Shown: positions 43,037 to 51,978, counted from the first letter of the stretch. The stretch is DNA of 64,000 bases from Inquilinus limosus DSM 16000 (GCF_000423185.1 NZ_AUHM01000014.1:1-64000), one strand, 5' to 3'. Notes: generated from the sequence alone by a model not told the origin. Program-made: numbers and translations.

Positions 43037-43942
43037 ATGCTGAAGATGATCCTGACCGGTGTTCTCGCGGCCGCGGCGCTCGTCGCCGGGCCCGCCGCCG
43101 CCCAGACCCCTGCCGCCCTCCGCAGCGGCCATGCCGAGGCCGGCGGCATCGGCTACTACTACGAGATCCATGGCCAGGGAGAGCCGCTGCTGCTCCTGCA
43201 TGGCGGGCTGGGCTCCATCGACATGTTCCGGCCGCTGCTGCCGGCGCTGACGGAGAAGCGCCAGGTCATCGCCGTCGACCTGCAGGGCCACGGCCGCACG
43301 CCGCTGGGCGACCGGCCGATCAGCCTCGAGGCGATGGGCGCCGACATGGCGGCGATCCTGCGCCAGCTCGGCGTCGAGCAGGCGGATGTGCTGGGCTATT
43401 CGCTGGGCGGCGGCGTCGGCTTCCAGCTGGCCGTGCAGCATCCGGAGATGGTGCGCCGCCTAGCCCTGGTCTCGGCCGGCTACGCCCAGGACGGGTTCTA
43501 TCCGGAGATGCTGCCGCAGCAGGCCGCGGTCGGCGCCGGCATGGCCGAGATGATGAAGGGCACGCCGATGTACACCTCGTATGTCGCGGTGGCGCCGAAG
43601 CCGGACGATTTCCCGCGGCTGCTCGACGCCATGGGCGCGCTGATGCGCAAGCCCTATGACTGGTCGGCGGATGTGCCGAAGCTGACCATGCCGGTGATGC
43701 TGGTCTATGGCGACAGCGACATGTACCGGCCGGAGCATGTGGTGAAGTTCTACCAGCTGCTCGGCGGCGGGCTGCGCGACGCCGGCTGGCAGCGCGAGCA
43801 CATGTCGCGGAACCGTCTGGCCATCCTGCCCGGTCTGACCCATTACGACATCTTCCTGGCGCCGCAGCTGGTCGAGACGGTGCTGCCCTTCCTGAACGGG
43901 GAGAGCCGCACCGCCGACTGGGCCGACCAGGCCGGGAAGTGA
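43037..43942 (+). CDS. Exported alpha/beta hydrolase
   Basis: A 301-residue alpha/beta hydrolase with a signal peptide (MLKMILTGVLAAAALVAGPA, cleaved after AAAQ). The oxyanion region is LLLLHGGLG, the nucleophile Ser is in LGYSLGGGVG, the acid Asp is in LVYGDSDMY, and the His is in LPGLTHYDIF. The substrate is unknown; esters or lactones are typical. Starts at 43025 and 43037 are both possible. Confidence 0.85.
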   Translation: MLKMILTGVLAAAALVAGPAAAQTPAALRSGHAEAGGIGYYYEIHGQGEPLLLLHGGLGSIDMFRPLLPALTEKRQVIAVDLQGHGRTPLGDRPISLEAMGADMAAILRQLGVEQADVLGYSLGGGVGFQLAVQHPEMVRRLALVSAGYAQDGFYPEMLPQQAAVGAGMAEMMKGTPMYTSYVAVAPKPDDFPRLLDAMGALMRKPYDWSADVPKLTMPVMLVYGDSDMYRPEHVVKFYQLLGGGLRDAGWQREHMSRNRLAILPGLTHYDIFLAPQLVETVLPFLNGESRTADWADQAGK

Positions 43943-43950
43943 CGCGAGGG

Positions 43951-44415
43951 TCAGTGGTGGTCGCCGCCCCGCTGCGGCACCACCAGCGCGACCGTCCTGC
44001 TGTCGACGACCTTGTGGGTCGGATCGGCGAGGTCGATCCGGACCTTGTGCGGGCCGGCGGGAAGGCCCTGGATGATCAGCGGCTCGCCGCTGGCGTCGGC
44101 CCAGTGCCAGGGCGCGTCGTCGACGGTGACGTGGATGTGGCCGATGCGCGGCGAGACGTCGAGGGCGGCCGGGCCGTAAACGGGGACGATGCGCAGGTTG
44201 TCGGCTTGGTAGCGGATGACGACCAGCCCCCTCGCCAGGGCGTCCGGCAGCGGGGACTCGACATGCAGGGCCGGCGCCGGCTGGCCAGCCAGCGGGATCA
44301 CCGGCGCCGGGGCGTAGCTGAGCTGCTGGGCCGGCGCGGCGCAGGTCGCGGCGAAGCTGCCGGCGGCGCCGAGCATCGCGCCCGCGGCCAGGCGGCGGGC
44401 GAGCGAACGGATCAT
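43951..44415 (-). CDS. Exported DUF6130-like protein
   Basis: A 154-residue secreted protein with a signal peptide (RRLAAGAMLGAAGSFAATCA). The conserved part is GHIHVTVDDAPWHWADASGE, followed by PLIIQGLPAGPHKVRIDL and the end VVPQRGGDHH. The His and Trp residues in this core are the family hallmark; no activity is known to me. It ends nine bases from the convergent hydrolase and lies just downstream of another hydrolase on its own strand. Confidence 0.75.
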   Translation of the reverse strand: MIRSLARRLAAGAMLGAAGSFAATCAAPAQQLSYAPAPVIPLAGQPAPALHVESPLPDALARGLVVIRYQADNLRIVPVYGPAALDVSPRIGHIHVTVDDAPWHWADASGEPLIIQGLPAGPHKVRIDLADPTHKVVDSRTVALVVPQRGGDHH

Positions 44416-44453
44416 GGGATGTCCTTGCGTGACGGGGAGGAGGGGACGGCCGG

Positions 44454-45503
44454 TCAGAGCCTGGCGACGTCGAGGACCGCCTGGGCGAAGGCCTGCGGGG
44501 CCTCCTGCGGCGGGTTGTGGCCGATGCCGCCGGTGAGCGTCCGGTGCTCGTACCGGCCGGAGAACTTGCTGCGGTAGGCGGCAGGCTCCGGATGCGGCGC
44601 GCCGTTGACGTCGCCTTCGAGGGTGATGGTCGGCACGCCGATCACCGGCGCCTCGGCCAGCCGGCGCTCGAGGTCGTCGTACCGCGCTTCGCCCTCGGCC
44701 AGGCCCAGCCGCCAGCGGTAGTTGTGGATCACGATGCCGACGTGGTCCGGGTTGTCGAAGGCCGCGGCGCTGCGGTCGAAGGCGTCGTCGTCGAAGCGCC
44801 ATTGCGGCGAGGCCGTCCGCCAGATCAGCCGCGAGAAGTCGCGCCGGTTCTGGTCGTAGCCCTGCCGGCCGCGCTCCGTTGCGAAATAGAACTGGTACCA
44901 CCACTGGTGCTCGGCCTCCGGCGGCAGCGGGCGCTTGCCGGCGGCGACGCTGCCGATGAGATAGCCGCTGACTGACACCAGGGCTCTGCAGCGTTCCGGC
45001 CACAGCGCCGCGACGATGCAGGCGGTGCGCGCGCCCCAGTCGAAGCCGGCGAGGATCGCCTTCGGGATCTTCAGCGCGTCCATCAGGGCAATGACGTCGG
45101 AGGCGAGGGCCGCGGGCTGGCCGTTGCGTACCGTCGCATCCGACAGGAAGCGCGTGCTGCCGTAGCCGCGCAGATACGGCACGATCACCCGGTGGCCGGC
45201 GGCCGCCAGCAGCGGCGCGACCTCGGCGAAGCTGTGGATGTCATAGGGCCAGCCGTGCAGCAGCAGGACCGGCGGGCCGTCGGCAGGGCCGGCCTCGACA
45301 TAGCCGACGTTCAGGAGGCCGGCGTCGATCTGCTTCAGCGGACCGAAGGCGGCTTGTGATCCCGGCTTGGCCGTGCCCGCCGTATCGGATTGGGCGGCCG
45401 CGGGGTCTGTTCCGGCGAACTGAACCGCGGCCAGGGCCGCCAGCGCGGTGCCGAAGAAGCGGCGGCGGTGATGGTCGATGTCTTCGGGCACGTGTTTCTC
45501 CAT
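44454..45503 (-). CDS. Tat-exported epoxide-hydrolase-like alpha/beta hydrolase
   Basis: A 349-residue protein. A Tat signal HHRRRFFGTALAALAAVQFA lies at the N-terminus. The alpha/beta hydrolase core has HGWPYDIHSF for the oxyanion hole. A nucleophile-elbow Asp in LAGFDWGARTA, instead of Ser, points to the epoxide hydrolase or dehalogenase branch. The His is in GGIGHNPPQEAP. ATG 45503 is chosen, with GGAGG-like CGGAGGT on the other strand giving no help. Two palindromes with CCGAT/ATCGG arms lie just upstream, so a repressor probably controls it. It is followed by the DUF6130-like gene. Confidence 0.82.
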   Translation of the reverse strand: MEKHVPEDIDHHRRRFFGTALAALAAVQFAGTDPAAAQSDTAGTAKPGSQAAFGPLKQIDAGLLNVGYVEAGPADGPPVLLLHGWPYDIHSFAEVAPLLAAAGHRVIVPYLRGYGSTRFLSDATVRNGQPAALASDVIALMDALKIPKAILAGFDWGARTACIVAALWPERCRALVSVSGYLIGSVAAGKRPLPPEAEHQWWYQFYFATERGRQGYDQNRRDFSRLIWRTASPQWRFDDDAFDRSAAAFDNPDHVGIVIHNYRWRLGLAEGEARYDDLERRLAEAPVIGVPTITLEGDVNGAPHPEPAAYRSKFSGRYEHRTLTGGIGHNPPQEAPQAFAQAVLDVARL

Positions 45504-45534
45504 CGGAGGTGGGGATCTGTCGCTATCAATCACA

Positions 45535-45549
45535 TCCGATTAAATCGGA
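45535..45549. promoter_or_regulatory. Dyad TCCGATT-A-AATCGGA upstream of hydrolase
   Basis: A perfect 15-bp inverted repeat 32 bases from the leftward hydrolase start. Together with the second palindrome at 45593-45606 it forms a two-site operator region. The surrounding 60 bases are unusually A+T-rich. Confidence 0.55.
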
Positions 45550-45592
45550 CACGAACTATATGGGCAAAGCAGATCCGGAATGTCAACCTTCC

Positions 45593-45606
45593 GATCCGAT
45601 CGGATC
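45593..45606. promoter_or_regulatory. Palindrome GATCCGATCGGATC
   Basis: A perfect 14-bp palindrome sharing the CCGAT half-site with the dyad at 45535-45549. It is probably bound by the same repressor. No regulator gene is adjacent. The rest of 45504-45738 holds no gene that I can support. Confidence 0.5.
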
Positions 45607-45738
45607 CGATTTGTATGCGAAAGAGCACGCAGGCCCCAAGGTCGCCAGGCCGCGGATGAGTCGGCGGCCTGGCGAGATGCCGCTCCTGGAATCGGACGCT
45701 CCGATCGCCGAACGCGGCGCGGAGGATGCGGCCGCGGC

Positions 45739-46530
45739 TTACGGCATGTACTGGCCGCCGTTGATCTCGACCATCTGGCCGGTGACGTAGCCGCTGGCGG
45801 CGTCGGAGGCGAGATAAAGGAAGGCGGCGGCGCATTCCTCGGACGTTCCCAGCCGGTTCATCGGGATCGTCGCCTGCATCGCCGCCAGCTGCTCCGGCGT
45901 CGAGAAGCGCTCGTGGAACGGGGTGGTGATGACGCCGGGGGAGATGGCGTTGACCCGGATGTTGTCCTTCGCCAGCTCCTTCGCCCAGCCGCGGGTGGCG
46001 ACGGCGACGAAGCCCTTGGCCGCCGCATAGATCACCGAGCCCGGGCCGCCGCCGTGCCGCGCGGCGATCGAGCTGAGATTGATGATCGACCCGCCGCCGC
46101 CCTGTCGGCGCATCTGCACCGCGCCCTCGCGCATGAAGCGGACGACGTGGCGGACATTGACGTCGAGCACCGCGTCGACGAACTCATCGGTGTATTCGGC
46201 GACCGGCGTGCGCTTGACCAGGGCGCCGGCGTTGTTGACCAGCACGTCCAGCCGGCCGAAGGCGGAGACGGTCTGCTCGACCAGGCGCTGCGCCGTCTCG
46301 GGCCTGGTCACGTCGCCCGGCGCCAGGATGGCCTCGCCGCCGGCGGCCTGGATGTCGGCAACCACCGCCTCGGCCGCCTCGCGGCTGGAATTGTAGTTCA
46401 CGGCCACCCTGGCGCGGCTCTGGCCGAAGGCGCGGGCCGCGGCGGCGCCGATGCCGGTGCTGGCGCCGGTGATCAGCACGGTCTTGCCGGCGAGATCCGG
46501 GAAGACGGGCAGGGGGGCTGGGCTGGTCAT
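45739..46530 (-). CDS. Short-chain dehydrogenase/reductase
   Basis: A 263-residue classical SDR. The NAD(P) motif is VLITGASTGIGAAAA near residue 18. The NNAG motif is present, the catalytic Ser is in INLSSIAARHG, and Tyr and Lys are in VIYAAAKGF. The C-terminal end IEINGGQYMP-like segment is typical. The substrate is unknown. It is upstream of, and on the same strand as, the epoxide-hydrolase-like gene, but 235 bases with operator-like dyads separate them. Confidence 0.88.
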   Translation of the reverse strand: MTSPAPLPVFPDLAGKTVLITGASTGIGAAAARAFGQSRARVAVNYNSSREAAEAVVADIQAAGGEAILAPGDVTRPETAQRLVEQTVSAFGRLDVLVNNAGALVKRTPVAEYTDEFVDAVLDVNVRHVVRFMREGAVQMRRQGGGGSIINLSSIAARHGGGPGSVIYAAAKGFVAVATRGWAKELAKDNIRVNAISPGVITTPFHERFSTPEQLAAMQATIPMNRLGTSEECAAAFLYLASDAASGYVTGQMVEINGGQYMP

Positions 46531-46660
46531 TTCCTCACCTCGAATCGCGTGGTTTCAAATCAACTCGGCTGCCATCATGTCCGACAATTCTGCGGCGCGC
46601 ACCCCGGCGTTGCGTCGCGCCGCTCCACAGCGCATCGGCGCCCTGCTAGGGTCATCGGCG

Positions 46661-47449
46661 ATGATGCTTCTCGGACCCGACGACCCGCCGCCCTTCGAGC
46701 TGGTGAATCCCGACGGCAAGGCCTGTGCCCTGCTGGTCGCCGACCATGCCGGCCGCGCCTTCCCGAAATCCCTCGGCACGCTCGGCGTCGATCCGGGCGC
46801 GCTCGACCGCCATGTCGCCTATGACATCGGCATCGACGCCTTCGCCCGCCGCCTCGCCGAACGGCTGGACGCGCCGCTGCTGCTGCACCGCTACTCCCGC
46901 CTGATCCTCGACCCGAACCGGCAGCCCGACGACCCGACCTCGATCTGCGCCATCAGCGACGGCGTGATCGTGCCCGGCAACGCCAAGCTGACGCGGGAGG
47001 AAGAGGCCGCCCGGGCCGACGCCTTCTTCCACCCCTATCACGACGCGATCGCCGGGCAGCTGGACCGGATGGCGGCGCGCTGCCCGGCCCCGGCGCTGCT
47101 GTCGCTGCACAGCTTCACCCCGGTGATGCGCGGCTTCGCCCGGCCCTGGCATGTCGGGGTGCTGTGGCGCGACGACGGCCGCATCCCGCTGCCGCTGATG
47201 GAGGCGCTGCGCAGCGACCCGGAGATCACGGTCGGCGACAACCAGCCCTATTCCGGCCGCAACGAGCACGGCTACACCATCCACCACCATGCCGAGCCGC
47301 GCGGCCTGCCGCATGTGCTGATCGAGATGCGGCAGGACCTGATCGCGGCGGACGAGGCGGCCCAGGCCTGGGCCGACCGGATGGCCGGCATCTTCGCCCC
47401 GATCCTGGCCGACCCGGCCCTGTACCAGCCGCTGCAGGCCGTCGCGTGA
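46661..47449 (+). CDS. N-formylglutamate amidohydrolase family protein
   Basis: A 262-residue hydrolase. Family motifs are CALLVADHAGRAFP, VAYDIGIDAFARRLAERL, the metal-binding RYSRLILDPNRQPDDPTSI and LLSLHSFTPVM, then NEHGYTIHHHAE. The family hydrolyses N-formylglutamate to formate and glutamate in histidine breakdown, but no hut genes are near. It is coupled by a GTGA overlap to a YbdK-type ligase. Starts at 46661 and 46664 are adjacent; 46661 is listed. Confidence 0.87.
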   Translation: MMLLGPDDPPPFELVNPDGKACALLVADHAGRAFPKSLGTLGVDPGALDRHVAYDIGIDAFARRLAERLDAPLLLHRYSRLILDPNRQPDDPTSICAISDGVIVPGNAKLTREEEAARADAFFHPYHDAIAGQLDRMAARCPAPALLSLHSFTPVMRGFARPWHVGVLWRDDGRIPLPLMEALRSDPEITVGDNQPYSGRNEHGYTIHHHAEPRGLPHVLIEMRQDLIAADEAAQAWADRMAGIFAPILADPALYQPLQAVA

Positions 47450-48588
47450 CAGAGCCCGCTCTCACCCTCGGCATCGAGGAGGAGTATCTGCTGGTCGACC
47501 CGGCCAGCCGCGACCTGGTGGCCGACCCGCCGCCAGACTTGGTCGAGGCGCTGGAGAACCGGCACGAGGGCGCCGTCGCCCGCGAGTTCTTCCGCTGCCA
47601 GGTCGAGGTCGGCACCCCGGTCTGCCGCAGCATCGCCGAGGCGCGGACCGAGCTGACCCGCCTGCGCCGATCGGTGATCGAGGAGGTGGAGCGGCACGGC
47701 CTGGCCCTGATCGCGGCCTCGACCCATCCCTTCGGCACCTGGCGGCCGCAGAAGCACACCGACCGCAGCCGCTACGACCAGCTGGCGCGCGACCTCGGCG
47801 TGCCGGTGCGGCGCCTGCTGATCTGCGGCACCCATGTCCATGCCGGGATCGAGGATCCGAATCTGCGCATCGACCTGATGCGGCAGGTCCGCTACTTCCT
47901 GCCGCATCTGCTCTCGCTCAGCACCTCCTCGCCGTTCTGGCAGGGCACCGACACCAAGCTGAAATCCTATCGCCTGGCCGTGTTCTCCGAGCTGCCGCGC
48001 ACCGGCATGCCGGAGGAGTTCCAGAGCTACGGCGAGTACGAGGCGACGCTGGCGGCGCTGGTCCAGGCCGGGGTGATCGAGGACGGCACCAAGATCTGGT
48101 GGGACATCCGGCCCTCCGCTCGTTTCCCGACGCTGGAGATGCGGGTCACCGACGTCTGCACCCGGGTCGAAGACGGGCTGACCGTCGCCGCGCTCTATCT
48201 CTGCCTGCTGCGCATGCTGTGGCGGCTCCGGGCCCAGAACATCGCCTGGCGCCGCTACCGCAGCGTGCTGATCGAGGAGAACCGCTGGCGCGCGATGCGC
48301 TACGGCTTCGAGGAGGGGCTGATCGACTGGGGCAAGGGCAAGTTGGTGCCCTATGCCGAGCTGCTGGAGGAGGTGCTGGCGATGGTGGCGGAGGACGCCG
48401 CGGCGCTGGGCTGCGAGGCCGAGGTGGCGCAGGCGCGCGACATCCTGGCCCGCGGCACCTCGGCCCATCGCCAGCTCGCCACCTATTACGAGGCCCTGGC
48501 CCAGGGCGCCGACGAGGCGGAGGCGCTGCGACGCGTGGTCGACCGGCTGATCCTGGAGACCAAGGAGGGGCTGCAGCCATCCGCCTGA
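47446..48588 (+). CDS. YbdK-type carboxylate-amine ligase (GCS2)
   Basis: A 380-residue glutamate-cysteine ligase type 2 family protein. It begins LTLGIEEEYLLVDPASRDLV. ICGTHVHAGIEDPNLRIDLM and IWWDIRPSARFPTLEMRVTD supply ATP/metal residues. Known members have weak gamma-glutamylcysteine ligase activity; the true substrate is open. The GTG start overlaps the amidohydrolase stop by four bases and DUF1244 follows, a cluster I recall from other alphaproteobacteria. Joint action on glutamyl or formyl-amino compounds is inferred. Confidence 0.88.
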   Translation: MTEPALTLGIEEEYLLVDPASRDLVADPPPDLVEALENRHEGAVAREFFRCQVEVGTPVCRSIAEARTELTRLRRSVIEEVERHGLALIAASTHPFGTWRPQKHTDRSRYDQLARDLGVPVRRLLICGTHVHAGIEDPNLRIDLMRQVRYFLPHLLSLSTSSPFWQGTDTKLKSYRLAVFSELPRTGMPEEFQSYGEYEATLAALVQAGVIEDGTKIWWDIRPSARFPTLEMRVTDVCTRVEDGLTVAALYLCLLRMLWRLRAQNIAWRRYRSVLIEENRWRAMRYGFEEGLIDWGKGKLVPYAELLEEVLAMVAEDAAALGCEAEVAQARDILARGTSAHRQLATYYEALAQGADEAEALRRVVDRLILETKEGLQPSA

Positions 48589-48627
48589 CGCCCTACATCC
48601 TGAGTTCCGGAACCTGTGGACACCGTC

Positions 48628-48930
48628 ATGACCGAGATCGACGCCAAGACCCGCACCGAGCTGGAGGCCGCCGCCTTCCGCACCTTGATCGAGCATCTGC
48701 GGCAGCGCACCGACGTGCAGAACATCGACCTGATGAACCTGGCCGGCTTCTGCCGCAACTGCCTGTCGCGCTGGTACCGAGAGGCGGCGGAGCAGCGCGG
48801 CATCGCGCTGCCGGACGCCGAGGCGCGGGAAATCATCTACGGCGAGCCCTATGAGAGCTGGAAGGCCAAGCACCAGAAGCAGGCGTCGGCCGACCAGCAG
48901 AAGGGCTTCGCGGCCTCGCACAAGCACTGA
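48628..48930 (+). CDS. DUF1244 family protein
   Basis: A 100-residue soluble protein. The family signature is [20 protein letters not shown], followed by [18 protein letters not shown] with two cysteines, and [15 protein letters not shown]. The function is unknown; the conserved FCRNC suggests metal binding. An in-frame GTG at 48616 could extend it by four residues. It is 39 bases after the YbdK-like gene on the same strand. A hairpin with 11-bp arms follows at 48945-48977. Confidence 0.88.
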   Translation: MTEIDAKTRTELEAAAFRTLIEHLRQRTDVQNIDLMNLAGFCRNCLSRWYREAAEQRGIALPDAEAREIIYGEPYESWKAKHQKQASADQQKGFAASHKH

Positions 48931-48944
48931 CGGTCGACCCCCTT

Positions 48945-48977
48945 GTTGCCTCTCCCGCGTCCGGCAGGAGAGGCAAC
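48945..48977 (+). terminator. Hairpin after DUF1244 gene
   Basis: An 11-bp perfect stem GTTGCCTCTCC/GGAGAGGCAAC with an 11-base loop, 14 bases past the DUF1244 stop. It lacks a U-run, so it is a probable but not classical terminator. The remaining 185 bases to gapR hold no other feature. Confidence 0.5.
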
Positions 48978-49163
48978 GCAAGACAAGTCGACATCGCGCC
49001 GCTTGAGGGCGATTGGTTCGCTCCGAATCGGGGCTGCGAAGGCGGTCGCCGCCAGCCGGAATTCCGCGCCGGCGCTGGGCTTGGACAGCCCGCTTGCCGG
49101 CCCGGCGCGGCCGCTTTATGGTCCCGCGCCCTGAACGGACCCATTCCCTTTGAAGGACCAGCC

Positions 49164-49412
49164 ATGTCGGATGTCGGTGGTATCGCCGCGGATCGCCTGA
49201 AGTCGTTCATCGAGCGCATCGAGCGGCTCGAGGAGGAGAAGGCGGGGATCGCGGGCGACATCAAGGATGTCTATGCCGAAGCCAAGGGCACCGGCTTCGA
49301 CGTCAAGATCATCCGCCAGATCATCCGCCTGCGGAAGATGGAGCAGGACGATCGCCGCGAGCAGGAGGAACTGCTCGACCTCTACAAGCAGGCCCTCGGC
49401 ATGCTGGAGTAA
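49164..49412 (+). CDS. gapR: DUF2312 nucleoid-associated protein (GapR type)
   Basis: An 82-residue protein of the DUF2312 family, whose Caulobacter member GapR binds overtwisted A+T-rich DNA and aids replication. [20 protein letters not shown], then [20 protein letters not shown] and [15 protein letters not shown], is almost invariant in the family. The rest is a coiled-coil and helical dimerisation region. GAAGGA lies upstream of ATG 49164. The name follows family membership. Confidence 0.92.
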   Translation: MSDVGGIAADRLKSFIERIERLEEEKAGIAGDIKDVYAEAKGTGFDVKIIRQIIRLRKMEQDDRREQEELLDLYKQALGMLE

Positions 49413-49457
49413 GCCGGCCCTCGGCCTTCGAGCGCCGACGGTCCGGAGCGACGGATC

Positions 49458-49997
49458 ATGAGACTCGAGACGCCCCGGCTGCTGCTGCGTCCCTGGGAGG
49501 ACCGCGACCGCGCGGGCTTCGTGGCGATCAACGCCGATCCGGAGGTCCGCCGCTACTACTACCCGAGCGTCCTGACGCCGGCGGAGTCCGACGCCGTCAT
49601 CGACCAGGCGGCGGCGGGGCTGGCGGAATGCGGCTTCGGCTTCGTCGCGGTCGAGCGCAAGGCGGATGGCGCGCTGGTCGGCGGCGCCGGCCTGTCGCGC
49701 CCCGGCCCCGAGGTGCCGGGGAACCATCCGGCCGAGATCGGCTGGATCCTCGGCCGGGCCTTCTGGCGCCAGGGCTATGCGACCGAGATCGGCCGGGCCT
49801 GCCTCGACGCCGCCTGGACGCGGTTCGGCCTGCCGGCGGTCATCGGCTACACCTCCGCGGTCAACATGCCCTCCCGCCGCGCCATGGAACGGCTGGGGCT
49901 GACCCATGTGGAGGATGGCGATTTCGAGGACGTCACCGTCCCGCCCGGCGACCCGCTGCGCCCGCATGTGCTGTACCGGATCGCCCGGTCCGGATGA
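49458..49997 (+). CDS. GNAT acetyltransferase (RimJ/RimL-like)
   Basis: A 179-residue GNAT protein. It begins LETPRLLLRPWEDRD. IGWILGRAFWRQGYATEIGR holds the acetyl-CoA pyrophosphate loop (Q/R-x-x-G-x-A-like). AVNMPSRRAMERLGLTHVED is the usual C-terminal Asn/Arg motif. Such enzymes acetylate N-terminal or side-chain amines of proteins or small molecules; the substrate is not evident. It is 45 bases after gapR. Confidence 0.88.
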   Translation: MRLETPRLLLRPWEDRDRAGFVAINADPEVRRYYYPSVLTPAESDAVIDQAAAGLAECGFGFVAVERKADGALVGGAGLSRPGPEVPGNHPAEIGWILGRAFWRQGYATEIGRACLDAAWTRFGLPAVIGYTSAVNMPSRRAMERLGLTHVEDGDFEDVTVPPGDPLRPHVLYRIARSG

Positions 49998-50036
49998 AGG
50001 GCCGGTGGGGCGGCTCGTCGACCTGAGGTCGCTCGG

Positions 50037-50909
50037 CTACCCCGCCTCGATCTCGGCCAGGATCCAGCGCCTGAAGGCCTGCATGGACGCCGTCTCGGTG
50101 CGTGACTTCAGGCGCGTCAGCCAATAGCTGCCCGCGGGCGCCGTGATGGCGAAGGGCTGGACGATCCGCCCCGATTCGAACTCGTCGGCGAACATGGCGA
50201 CGGGAACCAGCGCCACCCCGACTCCCTGCGCCGCCGCCTCTACCAGGGTCAGCGAGGAATCGAACATCCAGCCGCGGAGCTTCGGCGGCTCGATGCCGGC
50301 CGCCCGGAACCAGATGCTCCACTCGTCGACCCGGTAGGACCGCAGCAGCTGCTCGTTGACGAGGTCCGCCGGGCTGCGCAGACGCGCGCGGAGCGACGGC
50401 GCGCAGACCGGCGACAGCGGCGCGGTCGTCAGGCGCAGCGCATCGGTCCCGTGCCAGGCGCCGTCGCCGAACCGGATGAACCAGTCCAGGCCGTCGGCGA
50501 GAAACTCGGCCCGGTTGTTGTTCGTCTTGATGCGCAGATCCACCGAGGGGTTCTGCTGCCTGAAGCTCTGCAGCCGACGCAGCAGCCAGCCGGTCGCGAA
50601 GGTTGCGACCACGCCGACGGTCAGGATCTCGTGGAAATTGCCTTCCTCGAGCTGGCTCAGCGTGGCGCTCATGCGGCGGAATGCGTCGGTCAGCACCGGC
50701 AGCAGCGCCTGCCCCTCGTCGGTCAGGGCCAGCCCGCGCGGCAGGCGCTCGAACAAGATCACGCCCAGCGTCTCCTCCAGCGCCTTCACCTGATGGCTGA
50801 TGGCGGTCTGCGTGACCCGCAGCTCCAGGCCCGCGCGCGTGAAGCTGCCGAGCCGGGCGGATGCCTCGAAGGCCCGCAAGGCGTTGAGTGGCATCTGCGA
50901 GACATCCAT
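50037..50909 (-). CDS. ampR: LysR-family regulator, AmpR type
   Basis: A 290-residue LysR regulator. The N-terminal helix-turn-helix is PLNALRAFEASARLGSFTRA, then GLELRVTQTAISHQVKALEE. The C-terminal effector domain has SYRVDEWSIWFRAAG and GVGVALVPVAMF, as in AmpR/PenR/GcvA-like proteins. AmpR senses muropeptides and activates a divergent beta-lactamase gene, exactly the arrangement here. ATG 50909 gives the standard AmpR length. Confidence 0.9.
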   Translation of the reverse strand: MDVSQMPLNALRAFEASARLGSFTRAGLELRVTQTAISHQVKALEETLGVILFERLPRGLALTDEGQALLPVLTDAFRRMSATLSQLEEGNFHEILTVGVVATFATGWLLRRLQSFRQQNPSVDLRIKTNNNRAEFLADGLDWFIRFGDGAWHGTDALRLTTAPLSPVCAPSLRARLRSPADLVNEQLLRSYRVDEWSIWFRAAGIEPPKLRGWMFDSSLTLVEAAAQGVGVALVPVAMFADEFESGRIVQPFAITAPAGSYWLTRLKSRTETASMQAFRRWILAEIEAG

Positions 50910-50926
50910 CGGCTCACCCGCCTGAG

Positions 50927-50938
50927 GCCAACATTGGC
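50927..50938. promoter_or_regulatory. Candidate AmpR/LysR binding dyad
   Basis: GCCAACATTGGC, a GCCAA/TTGGC inverted repeat, lies in the ampR-bla gap, 18 bases from the ampR start. LysR proteins bind such interrupted dyads between divergent genes. It is not the classical enterobacterial AmpR box. Confidence 0.5.
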
Positions 50939-51062
50939 TCATGTCTAGGCGGAGTATTCCTCGTTTGGCTAGGGGCATGGCCTCCGCCTATTCAGAGGGC
51001 GAGCGGCGGCCGGCGAGACCGGCGCCGTTCCGGACAGGGCCCGTCCGGCAGCCACCCGAATC

Positions 51063-51971
51063 ATGGAGACAGCATTGACGATCATGGTATCGCGCCGGAT
51101 GGCGCTGGCCGGCTCCCTGCTCGCGGTTCCCGCGCTGGCCTCTCTTCCCAAGGAGGCGCGGGCGCAGGCCGGCCGGGACGCCGGGGCCCGGCTCGCCGAG
51201 CTCGAACGCGCGCAGGGCGGCCGCCTGGGCGTGGCCGTCCTCGATCTCGCCACCGGGGCGCGCATCGGGCATCGGGCCGATGAGCGCTTCCTGCTGTGCA
51301 GCACCTTCAAGGCGCTGGCGGCGGCCTTCGTCCTCGCCCGCGTCGACCAGAAGAAGGAGCAGCTCGACCGGCGGGTCGTGTTCTCGCGGAAGGACATCGT
51401 GGCCACCGGGCCGTCGGTGATCGAACACCGTGTCGGCGGAGCCGGAATCACGATGGCGGAGCTGTGCGACGCGGCTGTGACCTACAGCGACAACACCGCC
51501 GGCAACCTCCTGCTCGCCAGCTTCGGCGGCCCGCCGGCGCTGACCGCGTTCCTGCGGTCTCTCGGCGACGAGGTCTCCCGGCTGGACCGGACCGAGCCGG
51601 AGCTGAACGCCTATGCCGGGCCGGGCGACCCTCGCGACACCACGACGCCGGCGGCGGTGCTGGAGACGCTGCGCAAGCTGCTCTTCGGCGATGCGCTGTC
51701 CAGGCGCTCGCGCGACCAGCTGGCCGCCTGGCTGATCACCAACAAGACCGGCGACACCAGGCTGCGGGCCGGCTTCCCGGCGGACTGGCTGGTCGGCGAC
51801 AAGACCGGAACCGGCGGCAACAAGGAGAAGAGCACCAACGACGTCGCCATCGCCTGGCCGCCGGGACGGGGGGCGGTCATCGTCACCGCCTATTGCGAGC
51901 TGCCGTCGGCGTCGTTCGAGCAACGGAACGCGGTGGTCGCCGAGATCGGGCGGATCGTCTCGCAGGCCTGA
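51063..51971 (+). CDS. bla: Class A beta-lactamase
   Basis: A 302-residue serine beta-lactamase. A Tat-like signal (SRRMALAGSLLAVPALAS) exports it. The motifs are Ser70-x-x-Lys73 in LCSTFK, SDN in TYSDNTAGN, Glu166 in EPELNAYAGPGDPRDTTTP, and Lys234-Thr-Gly in DKTGTGG. A Cys precedes the catalytic Ser (position 69), as in several broader-spectrum class A enzymes, but no partner Cys238 is present. Starts ATG 51063, TTG 51075 (best spaced from GGAGACA) and ATG 51084 are possible. The AmpR gene is divergent. I recall an AmpR-dependent class A enzyme in Inquilinus; spectrum cannot be read here. Confidence 0.94.
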   Translation: METALTIMVSRRMALAGSLLAVPALASLPKEARAQAGRDAGARLAELERAQGGRLGVAVLDLATGARIGHRADERFLLCSTFKALAAAFVLARVDQKKEQLDRRVVFSRKDIVATGPSVIEHRVGGAGITMAELCDAAVTYSDNTAGNLLLASFGGPPALTAFLRSLGDEVSRLDRTEPELNAYAGPGDPRDTTTPAAVLETLRKLLFGDALSRRSRDQLAAWLITNKTGDTRLRAGFPADWLVGDKTGTGGNKEKSTNDVAIAWPPGRGAVIVTAYCELPSASFEQRNAVVAEIGRIVSQA

Positions 51972-51978
51972 ACGGACG

